From Halobacillus litoralis (lineage in GTDB: Bacteria > Bacillota > Bacilli > Bacillales > Halobacillaceae), in assembly GCF_009856445.1 (NCBI RefSeq), contig NZ_WMFA01000001.1, forward strand, positions 806,001-870,000: a DNA stretch of 64,000 nucleotides, read 5' to 3'. The translations under genes were made by a program, and so were the position numbers. Below, in pieces: positions 41,830-50,872 of the stretch (within the stretch, counting starts at the first letter, position 1; each line of letters starts with the position of its first letter). Below the pieces are notes generated by a model. That model was not told the origin of the DNA. It saw only the letters and a program-made list of their open reading frames with translations, and made no database searches.

Positions 41830-42687
41830 TTAACGACTTTCCACTAATTGAAAACCGATCGTAGAAAGAGCTGTCTTTAAATTAGAAACCGTTTTAGGTT
41901 TGTGTGGGGACAGTACATTCGTTTCTATTTCTTTATGAGCAACTTCCGGAGTAATCCCTGTTAAAATCGTATTGATCCCCATTACTTGCAAGGCGTGAAT
42001 GAGCTTAGGCAGCATTTCGGAGAAAAATTGATCGCGCACTACTAAACCGGATAGATCTAATACAAAATGATCAATATCCTGCTCTTTTCCGTATAAAAGG
42101 ACGTCCCGCATCAGTTTGTCCGCACGTTCTTCATCCACGATCCCCTGGATAGGGACGACGGATACACCTTCTGTGATTGGTATGATCGGCACATTCATTA
42201 ATCTCATGTTGTAGTGGGTTTGATCAAGGTCAATCATATGAGAAAGTACAGCTGCAATCGTTTGTAGAAATTCTATGTCTTCATCGGTGAATTGTTTTTC
42301 TTCTTTGTCCATCACACAGAGGGTTCCGAACACATTCCCTCGTAAATCTTTTAATGTGACACCGAGGTACCCTTTAACTTCCAGTTGGGCTGAGGCTTTC
42401 ATTTCGTTAGTGAGTGGGTCGTCCATTAAGTTGGTTGTTCTAAGTACATGGTTTTGATCATTTATAATGAGGCGGCAGTGGCTTTCCTCGTAGTCAATAG
42501 TAAACCCTTCAGGGACGATTTCCTCTTTCTTATTTAAGGAACTCAGTACGGTCATCGCGTTCTTACCTCTCATCGTTACATAAGCGGTCTGGACATTTAA
42601 CCTTTGGGTCACCACATCAAACATTTTCTGAGCGGCTGACTTTAAAGAATAATATCCTTCTGAGTCCATGAGATGTTCTTCAGACAT
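41830..42687 (-). CDS. GAF-STAS protein, RsbR-like stress sensor
   Basis: 285 residues. Residues about 15-155 form a GAF sensor domain (GVTLKDLRGNVFGTLCVMD near 105-125). The C-terminal STAS domain (VSVVPIQGIVDEERADKLM..., FVLDLSGLVVRD) corresponds to anti-anti-sigma/RsbR-type domains with a Ser in the DLSG phospho-loop. RsbR paralogues build stressosomes that release RsbT. No rsbS/rsbT neighbours here, so it would act as an orphan co-antagonist. Monocistronic. Confidence 0.85.
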   Translation of the reverse strand: MSEEHLMDSEGYYSLKSAAQKMFDVVTQRLNVQTAYVTMRGKNAMTVLSSLNKKEEIVPEGFTIDYEESHCRLIINDQNHVLRTTNLMDDPLTNEMKASAQLEVKGYLGVTLKDLRGNVFGTLCVMDKEEKQFTDEDIEFLQTIAAVLSHMIDLDQTHYNMRLMNVPIIPITEGVSVVPIQGIVDEERADKLMRDVLLYGKEQDIDHFVLDLSGLVVRDQFFSEMLPKLIHALQVMGINTILTGITPEVAHKEIETNVLSPHKPKTVSNLKTALSTIGFQLVESR

Positions 42688-42956
42688 GAAAAACCTTCCT
42701 TTTCACAAAATTAGGAGCTTTACCCTATTATACCCTATTTCCCTTTGAATCTGAGGTTAATCCTATTTTTTAAGAAAAATGAGTCATAATCGCGAGTTAA
42801 TTGGTGAAAAACAATGAAATTTTGAGCAATCGATAGGAAAGTTGAATAGAATAGCAGATTTCAGCTGAAAAGACCTTCAAAAGAATTATTCAGAAAATTT
42901 GCAAGAGTAGTAAAATTTGAGATAATAGAGGCCATAGAATAAAAGGGGGAAAATGG

Positions 42957-43763
42957 ATGAAAGCGAAATGGTACTTATTCATTATGGTCATGTCTTTAAC
43001 TCTGTTTCTTGCTGCCTGTGGCAGTGATAGTGAGACAGGCTCATCAGGAGACTCCGGTGATTCAGGTGGAGAAACTTACACGGTGGCAACGGATAATAAC
43101 TTTGTCCCATTTGAGTTTATGAACGAAGAAACGGGAGAAATGGAAGGCTTTGATATTGATTTGATCAAGGCGATTGCTGATGAAGCAGGATTCAATATTG
43201 AGATCGAATCGATGAAGTTTGACGGTGTTGTTGCTGGTATGCAGTCCGGCCGCTATGACATCGGAATTGCTGGTATGACAATTACGGATGAGCGTAAAGA
43301 AACCATCGATTTTTCTGATCCTTATTATGATGCTGGTCTGATGCTTGCGGTCAGCGCAGATAATGATGAAATTGAATCCGAAGATGATCTTGCAGGTAAG
43401 AAAGTGGGGACTCGTTCTGGTACGACAAGTGAAACGTATATCAGAGAAAACCACCCGGATGCCGAATTGATTACTTTCCCTGGAATCGTTGAAGCTTATA
43501 TGGACCTTGAGTCTGGTCGTTTGGATGCGGTGATGTATGACGTTCCTAACGTCCAGTACTATGTAGCCAATGATTCTGAAGGATTAAAAACAGCGGGAGA
43601 CATTTTGCAGGGGGAGCAGTATGGTATTGCTTTTCCTAAGGATTCTGAACTTTTAAGTGATGTGAACGAAGCGTTAAAGACATTGATTGATAATGGTACG
43701 TACGATGATATCTACGAAGAATGGTTCGGTGAGCGTAAATACGGCACAGAATCTTCCGAGTAA
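42957..43763 (+). CDS. Polar amino acid (glutamine-type) ABC binding lipoprotein
   Basis: 268 residues. Signal peptide with lipobox LAAC (Cys near 20) and a Gly/Ser/Asp linker. Family-3 binding protein signs: YTVATDNNFVPFEFMNEETGEMEGFDIDLIKAIA..., GMTITDERKETIDFSDPYYDAG and KKVGTRSGTTSETY. Glutamine or a related polar amino acid is the likely ligand. First gene of a three-gene importer. The 269-base upstream region shows no convincing promoter to me beyond TTGCAA/TAATAG. Confidence 0.9.
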   Translation: MKAKWYLFIMVMSLTLFLAACGSDSETGSSGDSGDSGGETYTVATDNNFVPFEFMNEETGEMEGFDIDLIKAIADEAGFNIEIESMKFDGVVAGMQSGRYDIGIAGMTITDERKETIDFSDPYYDAGLMLAVSADNDEIESEDDLAGKKVGTRSGTTSETYIRENHPDAELITFPGIVEAYMDLESGRLDAVMYDVPNVQYYVANDSEGLKTAGDILQGEQYGIAFPKDSELLSDVNEALKTLIDNGTYDDIYEEWFGERKYGTESSE

Positions 43764-43780
43764 TAAAGCAGCTGATCATA

Positions 43781-43818
43781 AAAGCGTAGCAAGTGATTGG
43801 CTTGTTACGCTTTTTGAA
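43781..43818 (+). terminator. Attenuating hairpin after the amino acid binding protein
   Basis: AAAGCGTAGCAAG (43781-43793) pairs with CTTGTTACGCTTT (43801-43813) with one G-U pair, followed by TTTG. It probably lowers permease and ATPase expression relative to the lipoprotein. Confidence 0.7.
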
Positions 43819-43874
43819 TTGAATACTTGGCATGAACCCACACACCATTCATAATACAAGGAGCGAATACATAT

Positions 43875-44531
43875 ATGGAGTTCATTACAGAATCGCACTA
43901 TTTTCGTGTCATGCCTTTTTTGCTTGAAGGATTGGTATGGACACTACTCATCACCTTTGTTGGATTGATTTTTGGATTTGTGCTCGGGGCGGTCTTTGGC
44001 TTTGCGCGACTGTCGAAAAACAAGATCATATACGGACTTGCAACGGTCTATGTAGAAGCGGTCCGCGGTACCCCGATTCTTGCTCAAATTTTGTTTATCT
44101 ATTTTGGTCTGTCCGACCTGACCGGAATCAACATTGATAAAATTACGGCCTCCATCATAGCGATTGCCATTAATGCCGGTGCTTACATAGCGGAAATCGT
44201 AAGGGGAGCGGTTTACTCGATTGATAAAGGACAGGAAGAGGCTGGGCGCTCCATCGGTCTCACACGTAATCAGACGATGCGGTACATTATCTGGCCACAG
44301 GCGTTCAGAAGGATGATTCCGCCGCTTGGAAACCAATTTGTCATCAGCTTGAAGGATACCTCGCTTTTCTCCGTCATTGCTGTAGGGGAATTGCTTTATA
44401 TGGGACAACAGTATTACGGAATGACGTTCCAGGCCTTCCAGGCACTGACGATGGTTTGTGTGATGTACTTGATCATCACGGTACCGACAGCGGTGTACTT
44501 GAGACGAGTTGAAAGGAGACTGGATGTGTAA
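43875..44531 (+). CDS. Polar amino acid ABC permease (GlnP/HisM type)
   Basis: 218 residues, five membrane segments. The permease signature [35 protein letters not shown] region spans about residues 120-155. It shares one base with the ATPase start, giving translational coupling. One permease gene suggests a homodimeric channel. Confidence 0.92.
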   Translation: MEFITESHYFRVMPFLLEGLVWTLLITFVGLIFGFVLGAVFGFARLSKNKIIYGLATVYVEAVRGTPILAQILFIYFGLSDLTGINIDKITASIIAIAINAGAYIAEIVRGAVYSIDKGQEEAGRSIGLTRNQTMRYIIWPQAFRRMIPPLGNQFVISLKDTSLFSVIAVGELLYMGQQYYGMTFQAFQALTMVCVMYLIITVPTAVYLRRVERRLDV

Positions 44532-45253
44532 TGATTACCGTCAAAGATTTGCATAAATCATTCGGTTCCAACGAAGTGTTGAAAGGAATCAATGCAGAAA
44601 TCAAAGAAAAAGAAGTGGTCTGTGTGATCGGGCCCTCAGGTTCCGGTAAAAGTACTTTTTTACGGTGTTTGAACCTGCTTGAGGAAGTCACCTCCGGAGA
44701 GGTCATCATTCAGGGAGACAATTTGACTGACCCTAAAATCAATATCAATGATGTCCGCTCCCGTGTCGGAATGGTGTTCCAGCACTTTAACCTTTTCCCG
44801 CACAAAACCGTGCTTGATAACATTACGATCGGTCCAATCAAAGTGAAGAAAATGAAGAAAGCAGAAGCTGAAAAAGTGGCCCGCCCGCTTCTTGAGAAAG
44901 TCGGCCTGAGTGACAAAGCGGACGCTTACCCGGAAAGCCTTTCCGGCGGTCAGAAACAACGTGTAGCCATCGCTCGTTCGCTAGCGATGGAACCAAGCAT
45001 CATGTTGTTTGATGAGCCCACCTCCGCGCTAGACCCTGAACTTGTCGGGGACGTGCTTGCGGTTATGAAGGAATTAGCGCAGGAAGGGATGACGATGGTG
45101 GTCGTCACCCACGAGATGGGATTTGCCCGCGAAGTCGGCGACCGGGTTCTGTTTATGGATGAAGGGATCATCATGGAAGAGGATGTACCTGATAATATTT
45201 TCGGGAATCCACAAAATCCTAGAACACAGGAGTTCTTAAGTAAAGTATTATAG
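44531..45253 (+). CDS. glnQ: Polar amino acid ABC ATPase (GlnQ type)
   Basis: 240 residues. Walker [10 protein letters not shown] (about 35-43), Q-loop [10 protein letters not shown], signature [16 protein letters not shown], Walker [17 protein letters not shown] and H-loop VTHEMGF. Typical GlnQ length and HMGF end region. Completes the importer. Followed by a bidirectional terminator. Confidence 0.93.
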   Translation: MITVKDLHKSFGSNEVLKGINAEIKEKEVVCVIGPSGSGKSTFLRCLNLLEEVTSGEVIIQGDNLTDPKININDVRSRVGMVFQHFNLFPHKTVLDNITIGPIKVKKMKKAEAEKVARPLLEKVGLSDKADAYPESLSGGQKQRVAIARSLAMEPSIMLFDEPTSALDPELVGDVLAVMKELAQEGMTMVVVTHEMGFAREVGDRVLFMDEGIIMEEDVPDNIFGNPQNPRTQEFLSKVL

Positions 45254-45255
45254 AG

Positions 45256-45291
45256 AAAATCCGCAGACATTGAAGTCTGCGGATTTTTTAA
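45256..45291. terminator. Bidirectional terminator between glnQ and the antiporter gene
   Basis: AAAATCCGCAGAC (45256-45268) pairs perfectly with GTCTGCGGATTTT (45275-45287), with T tract to the right and A tract to the left. Confidence 0.9.
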
Positions 45292-46257
45292 TTAGAAAAG
45301 GAAGTAAGAAGAGACGAAGTACGTCACTACGATAAGGAGAGAAGGAGCGGCATAGCGCGTGAAGCTCTCCACATTTTTCCTTACCATCATGAAGATCGTC
45401 AGCACCATCATGCCAATGAATAAAAGGGCAATCGGGAGGTTGCTGCCTGATGTCGCATTCAGGATCGGGCCTTTTTGATAGAAAAGGTCTGTGATGGCAA
45501 GAAGCTGCAGGTTAAACAAGTTACTCCCTAAAATCGAGCCTACCGCCATATCGTAATTTCCCATCTTGAATGCCACAAGAACGGTGACGAGTTCAGGCAG
45601 AGAGGTGGAAGCAGCAATCAAGAAGCTTCCAACAAAGCTTGAGCTCATTCCCGTTTGCTGGGCCAGTTGATCCCCGGATATCGAAAGCGCACTTCCGGCA
45701 GCGAAAACGACAATAGCGCTGATGGCAAAACCGATGCTTGCCCCTTTTAAGGAAACCGTTTTGCCAGTGGCTGCTGCTTCGTCCATCTCTTCTGCTTCAT
45801 CATTTTCGAAAAATCGGACGGTCAGGATATACAAGCCGACGAGAATGAACATTTCGATTCCTATATTAAAAAGCGAGAGTGTTGAACCCATCAATAGCGA
45901 GAAAACAACAACCAGCGTAAAGATAATCCCTGCAATGGCAGAAGGGAGGTGATGCTTTGGCACGATGCTGTTGAACATTTTCTGTTTGCGATACATAAGA
46001 TCAACCGCTGCCAGAATCAATACATTAAATACGTTACTACCAAGCATATTCCCTACGGCAATGTCCGGGTTGTCGATATATACGGCCGTTAAACTCGTAG
46101 TCAATTCCGGTAAGGATGTAGCCCCCGCTATAAGGAAGGTTCCCACAACAGCTCCGCTCAATTTCGATTTTTGACTGATGACATCTCCATAACGGTTCAG
46201 CTGTACGGCAGCGAGTACGACCACAACGGCTGAGATGGCGAAAATTAAAAAGTTCAT
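45292..46257 (-). CDS. CaCA-family cation antiporter (YrbG-like), riboswitch controlled
   Basis: 321 residues, ten predicted membrane segments in two inverted halves, each with an alpha-repeat (GTFLIAGATSLPELTTSL near residue 40 and GSFLIAASTSLPELVTVL near 205). The family exchanges Ca2+ for Na+ or H+. A yybP-ykoY type manganese riboswitch lies directly upstream, so Mn2+ export is a better physiological guess than Ca2+ homeostasis. Good AAGGAGG upstream. Confidence 0.9.
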   Translation of the reverse strand: MNFLIFAISAVVVVLAAVQLNRYGDVISQKSKLSGAVVGTFLIAGATSLPELTTSLTAVYIDNPDIAVGNMLGSNVFNVLILAAVDLMYRKQKMFNSIVPKHHLPSAIAGIIFTLVVVFSLLMGSTLSLFNIGIEMFILVGLYILTVRFFENDEAEEMDEAAATGKTVSLKGASIGFAISAIVVFAAGSALSISGDQLAQQTGMSSSFVGSFLIAASTSLPELVTVLVAFKMGNYDMAVGSILGSNLFNLQLLAITDLFYQKGPILNATSGSNLPIALLFIGMMVLTIFMMVRKNVESFTRYAAPSLLIVVTYFVSSYFLF

Positions 46258-46291
46258 TGTATTCCTCCTTGATTTTGAGCCAATAAAAAAA

Positions 46292-46415
46292 GACCTTGGC
46301 CCTAGTTTCGTTCAGGCCAAGGTCTTGCGTACTATGGTCATAGTTTGGTGAACCGAGTGTCTGCACACTGAAATGACGATTCACCAACCGCATTATACGG
46401 TCGCTACTCCCCTTG
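46292..46415 (-). ncRNA. yybP-ykoY (Mn2+) riboswitch with expression-platform terminator
   Basis: On the minus strand the leader begins AAGGGGAGTAGC (46414-46403), contains a long hairpin closed by GGTGAATCGTCA and ending TCGGTTCACC, and ends TACGCAAGACCTTGG, all matching the conserved 5' and 3' joints of the yybP-ykoY motif as known from Lactococcus and Bacillus. The 3' AGACCTTGGCC segment is also the left arm of a ten-base terminator stem (46292-46301 with 46315-46324) followed by seven T, so ligand binding would block termination. Confidence 0.85.
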
Positions 46416-46423
46416 TTACTATT

Positions 46424-46452
46424 AATATAGCTAATTCCTGTGAAAACGTCAA
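46424..46452 (-). promoter_or_regulatory. Sigma-A promoter of the riboswitch-antiporter transcript
   Basis: On the minus strand TTGACG (46452-46447) and TATATT (46429-46424) are 17 bases apart, starting transcription a few bases before the riboswitch. Confidence 0.8.
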
Positions 46453-46503
46453 TAAAATAGTCTCTTACCTATGACAATGATCTTCAACTATATGGCAGGT
46501 TTC

Positions 46504-46690
46504 TTGAAGACTCATTTTCGAGACGTTTGTTGAGTGGATGGGGGGCTGCGGGGAATGACTCGCTTTCCGCGGGAGCGCGGTGAGCCTCCTCGGACTGCGT
46601 CCTGTGGGGTCTCACCAAGCACTTTTTTCCCGCAGGAGTCTCGCCATTCCCCTTCGCCCCTTAACCAAGTATGGCTCTCGAAACCACTAC
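46504..46690 (+). repeat. Bacillaceae intergenic repeat element, copy 1
   Basis: About 187 bases from TTGAAGACTCATTTTCGAGA to TCTCGAAACCACT, with ends that are partial inverted repeats (TTTCGAGA / TCTCGAAA). The GC-rich core (46555-46660) with CTTTCCGCGGG...GAGCCTCCTCGG...GTGGGGTCTCACC is a dispersed sequence I recognise from many Bacillaceae genomes. No ORF. Non-autonomous mobile element (MITE-like) is likely. Confidence 0.7.
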
Positions 46691-46879
46691 TTTAAAATCA
46701 GCTTGTATGGATATGAGAAGTGAATGATTTAAACTCTACCTCGTTGACGTTTAGCATACGCAAATGCTTTATAGAACGCACTATATGGCCGAATAGGGGA
46801 GAAGGTTTGGAACCTTATTTATGAATACAGGTGTTCGAATTATCCACTTCCCTCAACCATTCAAGCTGACCCTTTCAGA
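46691..46879. other. Spacer between the two inverted repeat copies
   Basis: 189 bases with no convincing ORF, hairpin or promoter. It separates the two oppositely oriented repeat copies, and I see no feature in it. Confidence 0.4.
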
Positions 46880-47065
46880 AGTGGTTTCGAGACACTTATA
46901 AGGTCAAGGGGCGGAGGGAAACGGTGAGACTCCTATGGGACGTGTGGGACAGGTGAGACCCCGGAAGGCGTAGCCTGAGGAGGCTCACCGCCCGCCCCAT
47001 GGAAAGCGAACCTTTTCCCGGAGCCCATAGAATCACACAAACATCTCGAAACTGAGTCTTCAACT
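46880..47065 (-). repeat. Bacillaceae intergenic repeat element, copy 2 (inverted)
   Basis: About 186 bases from AGTGGTTTCGAGA to TCTCGAAACTGAGTCTTCAA, the reverse arrangement of copy 1 with the same ends. The core has GGTGAGACCCCGGAAGGCG, GAGGAGGCTCACCG and a CCATGGAAAGCGA stretch equivalent to copy 1 read from the other strand. The core differs in detail, so the copies are not a recent duplication. Confidence 0.7.
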
Positions 47066-47085
47066 AAAGGGAGCTATTGTAAAAC

Positions 47086-47112
47086 AAAAAAGCGGCCGGG
47101 GGCCGCTTTTTT
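47086..47112 (-). terminator. Terminator of the subtilase gene
   Basis: AAAAAAGCGGCC (47086-47097) and GGCCGCTTTTTT (47101-47112) pair perfectly around a three-base loop directly downstream of the subtilase stop. Confidence 0.9.
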
Positions 47113-47117
47113 TTAGA

Positions 47118-48311
47118 TTAATAGTTTACAGCATCATAAGAGTTGATGACACCGTGTTCGAAGTAGTAGCCTGTACCAGAAATAGGATCAGCTGTTTGTT
47201 CGATAGCTGCACGGATGTTGCTGTTGGATCGTCCTTGAGCCGCAAGCAATCCAGCTAGTCCGGCTACGTGAGGGGAAGCCATGGATGTACCGGACATGTA
47301 GGCATATCCTCTGTTAGGTACAGTGGAAGCGATGTTGACACCAGGAGCTGTCACATCGACCCATGTTCCATAGTTTGAGAAGGAAGCCTTGTTGTTATTG
47401 CTATTTACTGCACCAACAGCGATGACGTTGTCATAGGATGCAGGTTCGAAAGTTGTGGATACGCCATCGTTACCTGCAGCGGCGATGACTACTGATCCTT
47501 TGTTCCAGGCGTAGTTTACGGCATCTTCAAGTGTTTGCGTGTCACAGTTACAACCAAGAGAGAGGTTGATGACTTCAGCACCTACATCAGCAGAGTAGCG
47601 GATGGCATCAGCGATATCATAAAGGGATCCATTACCACTTGCATCAAGGGCACGAACGGCAAGGATTTTCGTGTTTGGTGCCATACCTGCAACACCTGAA
47701 CCGTTATTCGTTTCTGCAGCTGCCGTTCCTGCCACGTGTGTTCCGTGGTTGTTCAAGTCCATTGGATCATAATCGTTATCAACGAAATCATAGCCTTTAA
47801 TCGTTTTTCCATCAAGGTCCGGGTGATTGTAGTCGACACCGGAATCGATGATGGCAATTTCCTGGCTGCTGCTTCCGCGGGTAATATCCCATGCAGCTTC
47901 TGTGTCTGTATTCTGCGGACCATACTGGTATCCACGATAGTAAGTATCATTTGGCGTCCATGTTGCTTCGAAAACGTAGTTGGGTTCTGCATATTCCACG
48001 TTTGGGTTTTTGCTCAGTGCTTTTGCTACAGCTTCTACGTTTCCGACTTTAAGTACTTTTACTTTGGAATCTACAAAAGAGCGCTCTGCTGTCACTTCTT
48101 TTGCTCCGAACGTCTTCATTTGTTGCTTGTTCAAAGACTTCCCATTTTTAAACTTAACCACAATTTCTCCTTTTACGAACTCCCCTTTGTCTTCCTGTAC
48201 GTTGATTTTATTCAATGACTCCGGCTGGGAATCAGCGAATACCTGCCCTGTTGTTGGCAGGAAGGCCAGTGTAGCGGCCAGTGATAATGTTGCTAGTTTT
48301 TTGAACTTCAA
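47118..48311 (-). CDS. Secreted subtilisin-like serine protease (S8)
   Basis: 397 residues. A signal peptide ends near residue 26 (TTGQVFA). An I9-type propeptide follows (GEIVVKFKNGKSLNKQQ... NVEYAEPNYVFEA, to about residue 112). The catalytic domain has Asp in IAIIDSGVDYNHPDL (near 156), His in NNHGTHVAGT (near 190) and Ser in SGTSMASPHVAGLAG (near 344). Thermitase/halolysin-like, no C-terminal extension. Two close Cys (LGCNCD) could form a disulfide. It would degrade external protein, supplying peptides possibly used by the CstA-type transporter next door. Confidence 0.94.
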   Translation of the reverse strand: MKFKKLATLSLAATLAFLPTTGQVFADSQPESLNKINVQEDKGEFVKGEIVVKFKNGKSLNKQQMKTFGAKEVTAERSFVDSKVKVLKVGNVEAVAKALSKNPNVEYAEPNYVFEATWTPNDTYYRGYQYGPQNTDTEAAWDITRGSSSQEIAIIDSGVDYNHPDLDGKTIKGYDFVDNDYDPMDLNNHGTHVAGTAAAETNNGSGVAGMAPNTKILAVRALDASGNGSLYDIADAIRYSADVGAEVINLSLGCNCDTQTLEDAVNYAWNKGSVVIAAAGNDGVSTTFEPASYDNVIAVGAVNSNNNKASFSNYGTWVDVTAPGVNIASTVPNRGYAYMSGTSMASPHVAGLAGLLAAQGRSNSNIRAAIEQTADPISGTGYYFEHGVINSYDAVNY

Positions 48312-48630
48312 ATGTATTCCTCCTTAAAAGTTTATATTCTAATAATTCTGTCATTTTTGCTGTTTTCCTTCAAAATGCGGGTTGGGATAGTTGCTATGAT
48401 TTGAGGCTTGTTAAGGAGGTTTTACGAACGGATATTCCCAAGTCCTTGTGTTGAAAAGGTATTTAGACCTTCTTTAATGGATAAAAATGGGCATTCGAAT
48501 GGAATAAGAGGATATTTACCATTAATCCAACTAATACTCCTGCCTCATTTCTTCTATATATAGTAAGAAAAAGAATGGGCGTACGTACCTCATTCATATT
48601 TATTATTTTCAGAAAAATCTGTATATCGCA
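48312..48630. other. Intergenic region between subtilase and cstA
   Basis: The stretch carries the subtilase leader and promoter region on the minus strand and a small AAGGT...ACCTT hairpin near 48458-48474. I see no gene or strong regulatory motif. Confidence 0.3.
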
Positions 48631-48660
48631 TTGAATTCGGAATAGAAAGTAATATATAAT
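48631..48660 (+). promoter_or_regulatory. Sigma-A promoter of cstA
   Basis: TTGAAT (48631-48636) and TATAAT (48655-48660) are 18 bases apart; the start would be near 48667. Confidence 0.65.
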
Positions 48661-48669
48661 ACATTTAAA

Positions 48670-48683
48670 TGTAAACGCATACA
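48670..48683 (+). promoter_or_regulatory. cre site in the cstA leader
   Basis: TGTAAACGCATACA agrees with the looser CcpA consensus WTGNAANCGNWNNCW and lies just after the predicted start, a repressing position. Carbon starvation genes are commonly CcpA-repressed. Confidence 0.65.
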
Positions 48684-48710
48684 TATTTTTGTAGATTGAG
48701 GAGGGTTTTT

Positions 48711-50447
48711 GTGAGTGGGATTTGGTTAGCTGTTGTTGGAGGTCTCGTCTTTTTTCTAGGTTATCGGTATTATTCAAAATTCATTGCCGAAAAGATCTAT
48801 CGTCTCGATCCGAATTATGTCACACCCGCCCATCAGTATAAGGACGGTGTCGATTTTGTCCCAACGAATAAGTTTGTATTATGGGGACACCATTTCACTT
48901 CTGTCGCAGGAGCGGCTCCGATTGTCGGACCAGCGATTGCTGTCTACTGGGGCTGGCTGCCGGCTGTGCTTTGGGTATTGCTGGGAACGGTATTTGCTGC
49001 TGGAGTTCATGACTTCGGAACACTTGTATTGTCAGTGAGAAATAAAGGACAATCCATCGGAACGCTCGCCAGTAAGTTGATCGGTCAAAAAGCGAAAGTC
49101 TTGTTTTTATTTATCATTTTACTTCTTGTTTTAATGGTAAACGCGGTCTTTGCCTGGGTCATTGCGAATCTATTCATTTCATTCCCTGCGAGTGTATTAT
49201 CTGTTTTCATTCAAATTCCTCTGGCTGTTTGGATCGGCTACAGTGTGTATAAAAAGCAGGGCAATATGCTGCTTCCTTCCATTGTGGCGCTTGCGGTCAT
49301 GTACTTAGCAGCCATTGTTGCGAGCTATGTGCCTGCCCTGCAAATCGACCTTGTCCGTTATTTTGGCGGCGAAGGTGCATCGACATTATTTGGTTTGAAT
49401 GCAACGTCCATGGCTTTCTTCGTATGGATTGTCGTGCTGATGGTGTACGTGTATATCGCGTCCACTTTGCCGGTTTGGAAGCTGTTGCAGCCGAGAGACT
49501 ATATCAACTCGCATCAGCTAATTGTTGGACTTGGTCTTCTATACTTGGGACTGCTTTTCACAAACCCTGAAATTACGGCACCTGTGACGAACGCTTCGGC
49601 GGATACGTCCTGGTTCCCGTTACTTTTCATTACGATTGCCTGTGGAGCGATCTCCGGTTTTCACGGTCTTGTGTCGTCAGGAACGTCTTCTAAACAATTG
49701 AATAAGGAAACAGACGCGCGTTTTGTCGGTTATTTAGGGTCAGTCGGTGAAGGGGCTTTGGCGCTGGTTGCGATTATCGCTGTTGTCACCTTTTTCCCTA
49801 CAGCCGGTGAATTTTCAGCGACGTACAGTGGGTTTACTGCGGCGAGTGGTGCGGGACTGGGCGTCTTTATCCAGGGCGCAGGCCAGCTTGCTTCCGGACT
49901 TGGTATTCCGGCATCTGTCGCAGCAACGATTGTTTCCGTCATCGTCGTCAGTTTTGCCGCAACGACCTTAGACTCTTCTGTTCGTTTAATGCGTTATATC
50001 ATCGCGGAACTTGGTACGGAATATAAAGTCACGCCTCTTACGAAAACCCATGTGGCAACAACAGTCGCTGTGGTTTCCAGTGCGGCTTTGACGTTAATTC
50101 CTCAGGGCCCTAAAGGGTTCGGTTCTGGTGGATACTTGCTTTGGCCTTTATTCGGGACGTCAAACCAGCTTCTGGCAGGAATCAGTTTGCTGCTCGTTTC
50201 CATTTGGCTGAAACGTCAAGGACGAAACTATCTGCCAACGATCATTCCGATGGTATTCCTCATGTTTATGACGTTGTGGGCCATGATTGATCAGGTGGTG
50301 ACCGAGTGGGCCCCATGGAATGAAGGAAGTGACTGGATGCTGTTTACTTTCGGTGCCATCATTCTTGTCTTTACCTTCTGGATTCTCATTACAGCGTTTT
50401 CTGCCATAGCAGGGAATCGTGACGATTCTATTGAGAAAAGTGCGTAA
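48711..50447 (+). CDS. cstA: Carbon starvation protein CstA (pyruvate/peptide transporter)
   Basis: 578 residues, many membrane segments. The CstA core is unmistakable (FVLWGHHFTSVAGAAPIVGPA, about residues 53-73; VHDFGTLVLSVRNKG near 102-116; ISGFHGLVSSGTSSKQL near 314-330; FAATTLDSSVRLMRY near 415-429). GTG 48711 is preferred over TTG 48696, which lies in the GAGGAGGG site. E. coli relatives (CstA, BtsT) take up pyruvate or peptides together with a small partner, YbdD/YjiX. Here three small or soluble genes follow on the same strand. Confidence 0.95.
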   Translation: MSGIWLAVVGGLVFFLGYRYYSKFIAEKIYRLDPNYVTPAHQYKDGVDFVPTNKFVLWGHHFTSVAGAAPIVGPAIAVYWGWLPAVLWVLLGTVFAAGVHDFGTLVLSVRNKGQSIGTLASKLIGQKAKVLFLFIILLLVLMVNAVFAWVIANLFISFPASVLSVFIQIPLAVWIGYSVYKKQGNMLLPSIVALAVMYLAAIVASYVPALQIDLVRYFGGEGASTLFGLNATSMAFFVWIVVLMVYVYIASTLPVWKLLQPRDYINSHQLIVGLGLLYLGLLFTNPEITAPVTNASADTSWFPLLFITIACGAISGFHGLVSSGTSSKQLNKETDARFVGYLGSVGEGALALVAIIAVVTFFPTAGEFSATYSGFTAASGAGLGVFIQGAGQLASGLGIPASVAATIVSVIVVSFAATTLDSSVRLMRYIIAELGTEYKVTPLTKTHVATTVAVVSSAALTLIPQGPKGFGSGGYLLWPLFGTSNQLLAGISLLLVSIWLKRQGRNYLPTIIPMVFLMFMTLWAMIDQVVTEWAPWNEGSDWMLFTFGAIILVFTFWILITAFSAIAGNRDDSIEKSA

Positions 50448-50456
50448 TCATAAAAG

Positions 50457-50485
50457 GAAGCCGGCATTTGTCGGCTTTCTTTTTC
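50457..50485 (+). terminator. Terminator or attenuator after cstA
   Basis: GAAGCCG pairs with CGGCTTTC around an eight-base loop, followed by TTTTTCC. No new promoter is evident before the next gene, so partial read-through is likely. Confidence 0.7.
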
Positions 50486-50506
50486 CTTGAAAGGAGCATC
50501 AACATC

Positions 50507-50872
50507 ATGAAAGAAATCATGATCATTCGTCCTGAAAAAGAAATTGGTATGGGATGCTGCGGAGGGATATGCAGCGATGACGATGGTTTCATTAACATGA
50601 AGGATGAGTTTAAACACCACGACCCGGACCGGGAAAAGTTAGGGGAGTGGTATAGAGAGAACCAGAGCGAAGGGGTGCATGTGGATTATGTAGATCCAAG
50701 GAATCTCCTGGCCATTCTTGTTTATTTTATGAAACACGTAAAACGGGGACATGTATCCATTTGGAGTGCGTTACGGTCGATCTTTTTTCGAATGCGATAC
50801 AACAGCTTGTTCATTAATGGAGAATGGATCGAAAATAAGGAGGGAGAGGCATGGAGAAAAAGTTTTCGTTAA
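50507..50872 (+). CDS. ArsD-like small protein with CC-x3-C motif
   Basis: 121 residues. The N-terminus MIIRPEKEIGMGCCGGICSDD has Cys17, Cys18 and Cys22, comparable in place to the CC-x4-C metal-binding cysteines of the arsenic metallochaperone ArsD after the first strand of its thioredoxin fold. Later segments (GVHVDYVDPRN, LFINGEW) fit a thioredoxin-like strand pattern. I do not recognise a named family. ATG 50507 follows AAAGGAGC by nine bases. It overlaps the next gene by 22 bases and is two genes upstream of an ArsA-type ATPase. The ArsD analogy is inference. Confidence 0.65.
   Translation: MKEIMIIRPEKEIGMGCCGGICSDDDGFINMKDEFKHHDPDREKLGEWYRENQSEGVHVDYVDPRNLLAILVYFMKHVKRGHVSIWSALRSIFFRMRYNSLFINGEWIENKEGEAWRKSFR

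Noticed and set aside
46280-46415. Plain attenuator rather than riboswitch
   Set aside because: The GGGGAGTAGC start, the GAATCGTCA...TCGG joint and the GCAAGACCTT end together match the yybP-ykoY pattern too well for a simple leader.
47736-48218. Rightward ORF of 160 codons opposite the subtilase
   Set aside because: Antisense shadow of a clearly real protease gene; Cys/Phe/Ile-rich translation and no ribosome site.
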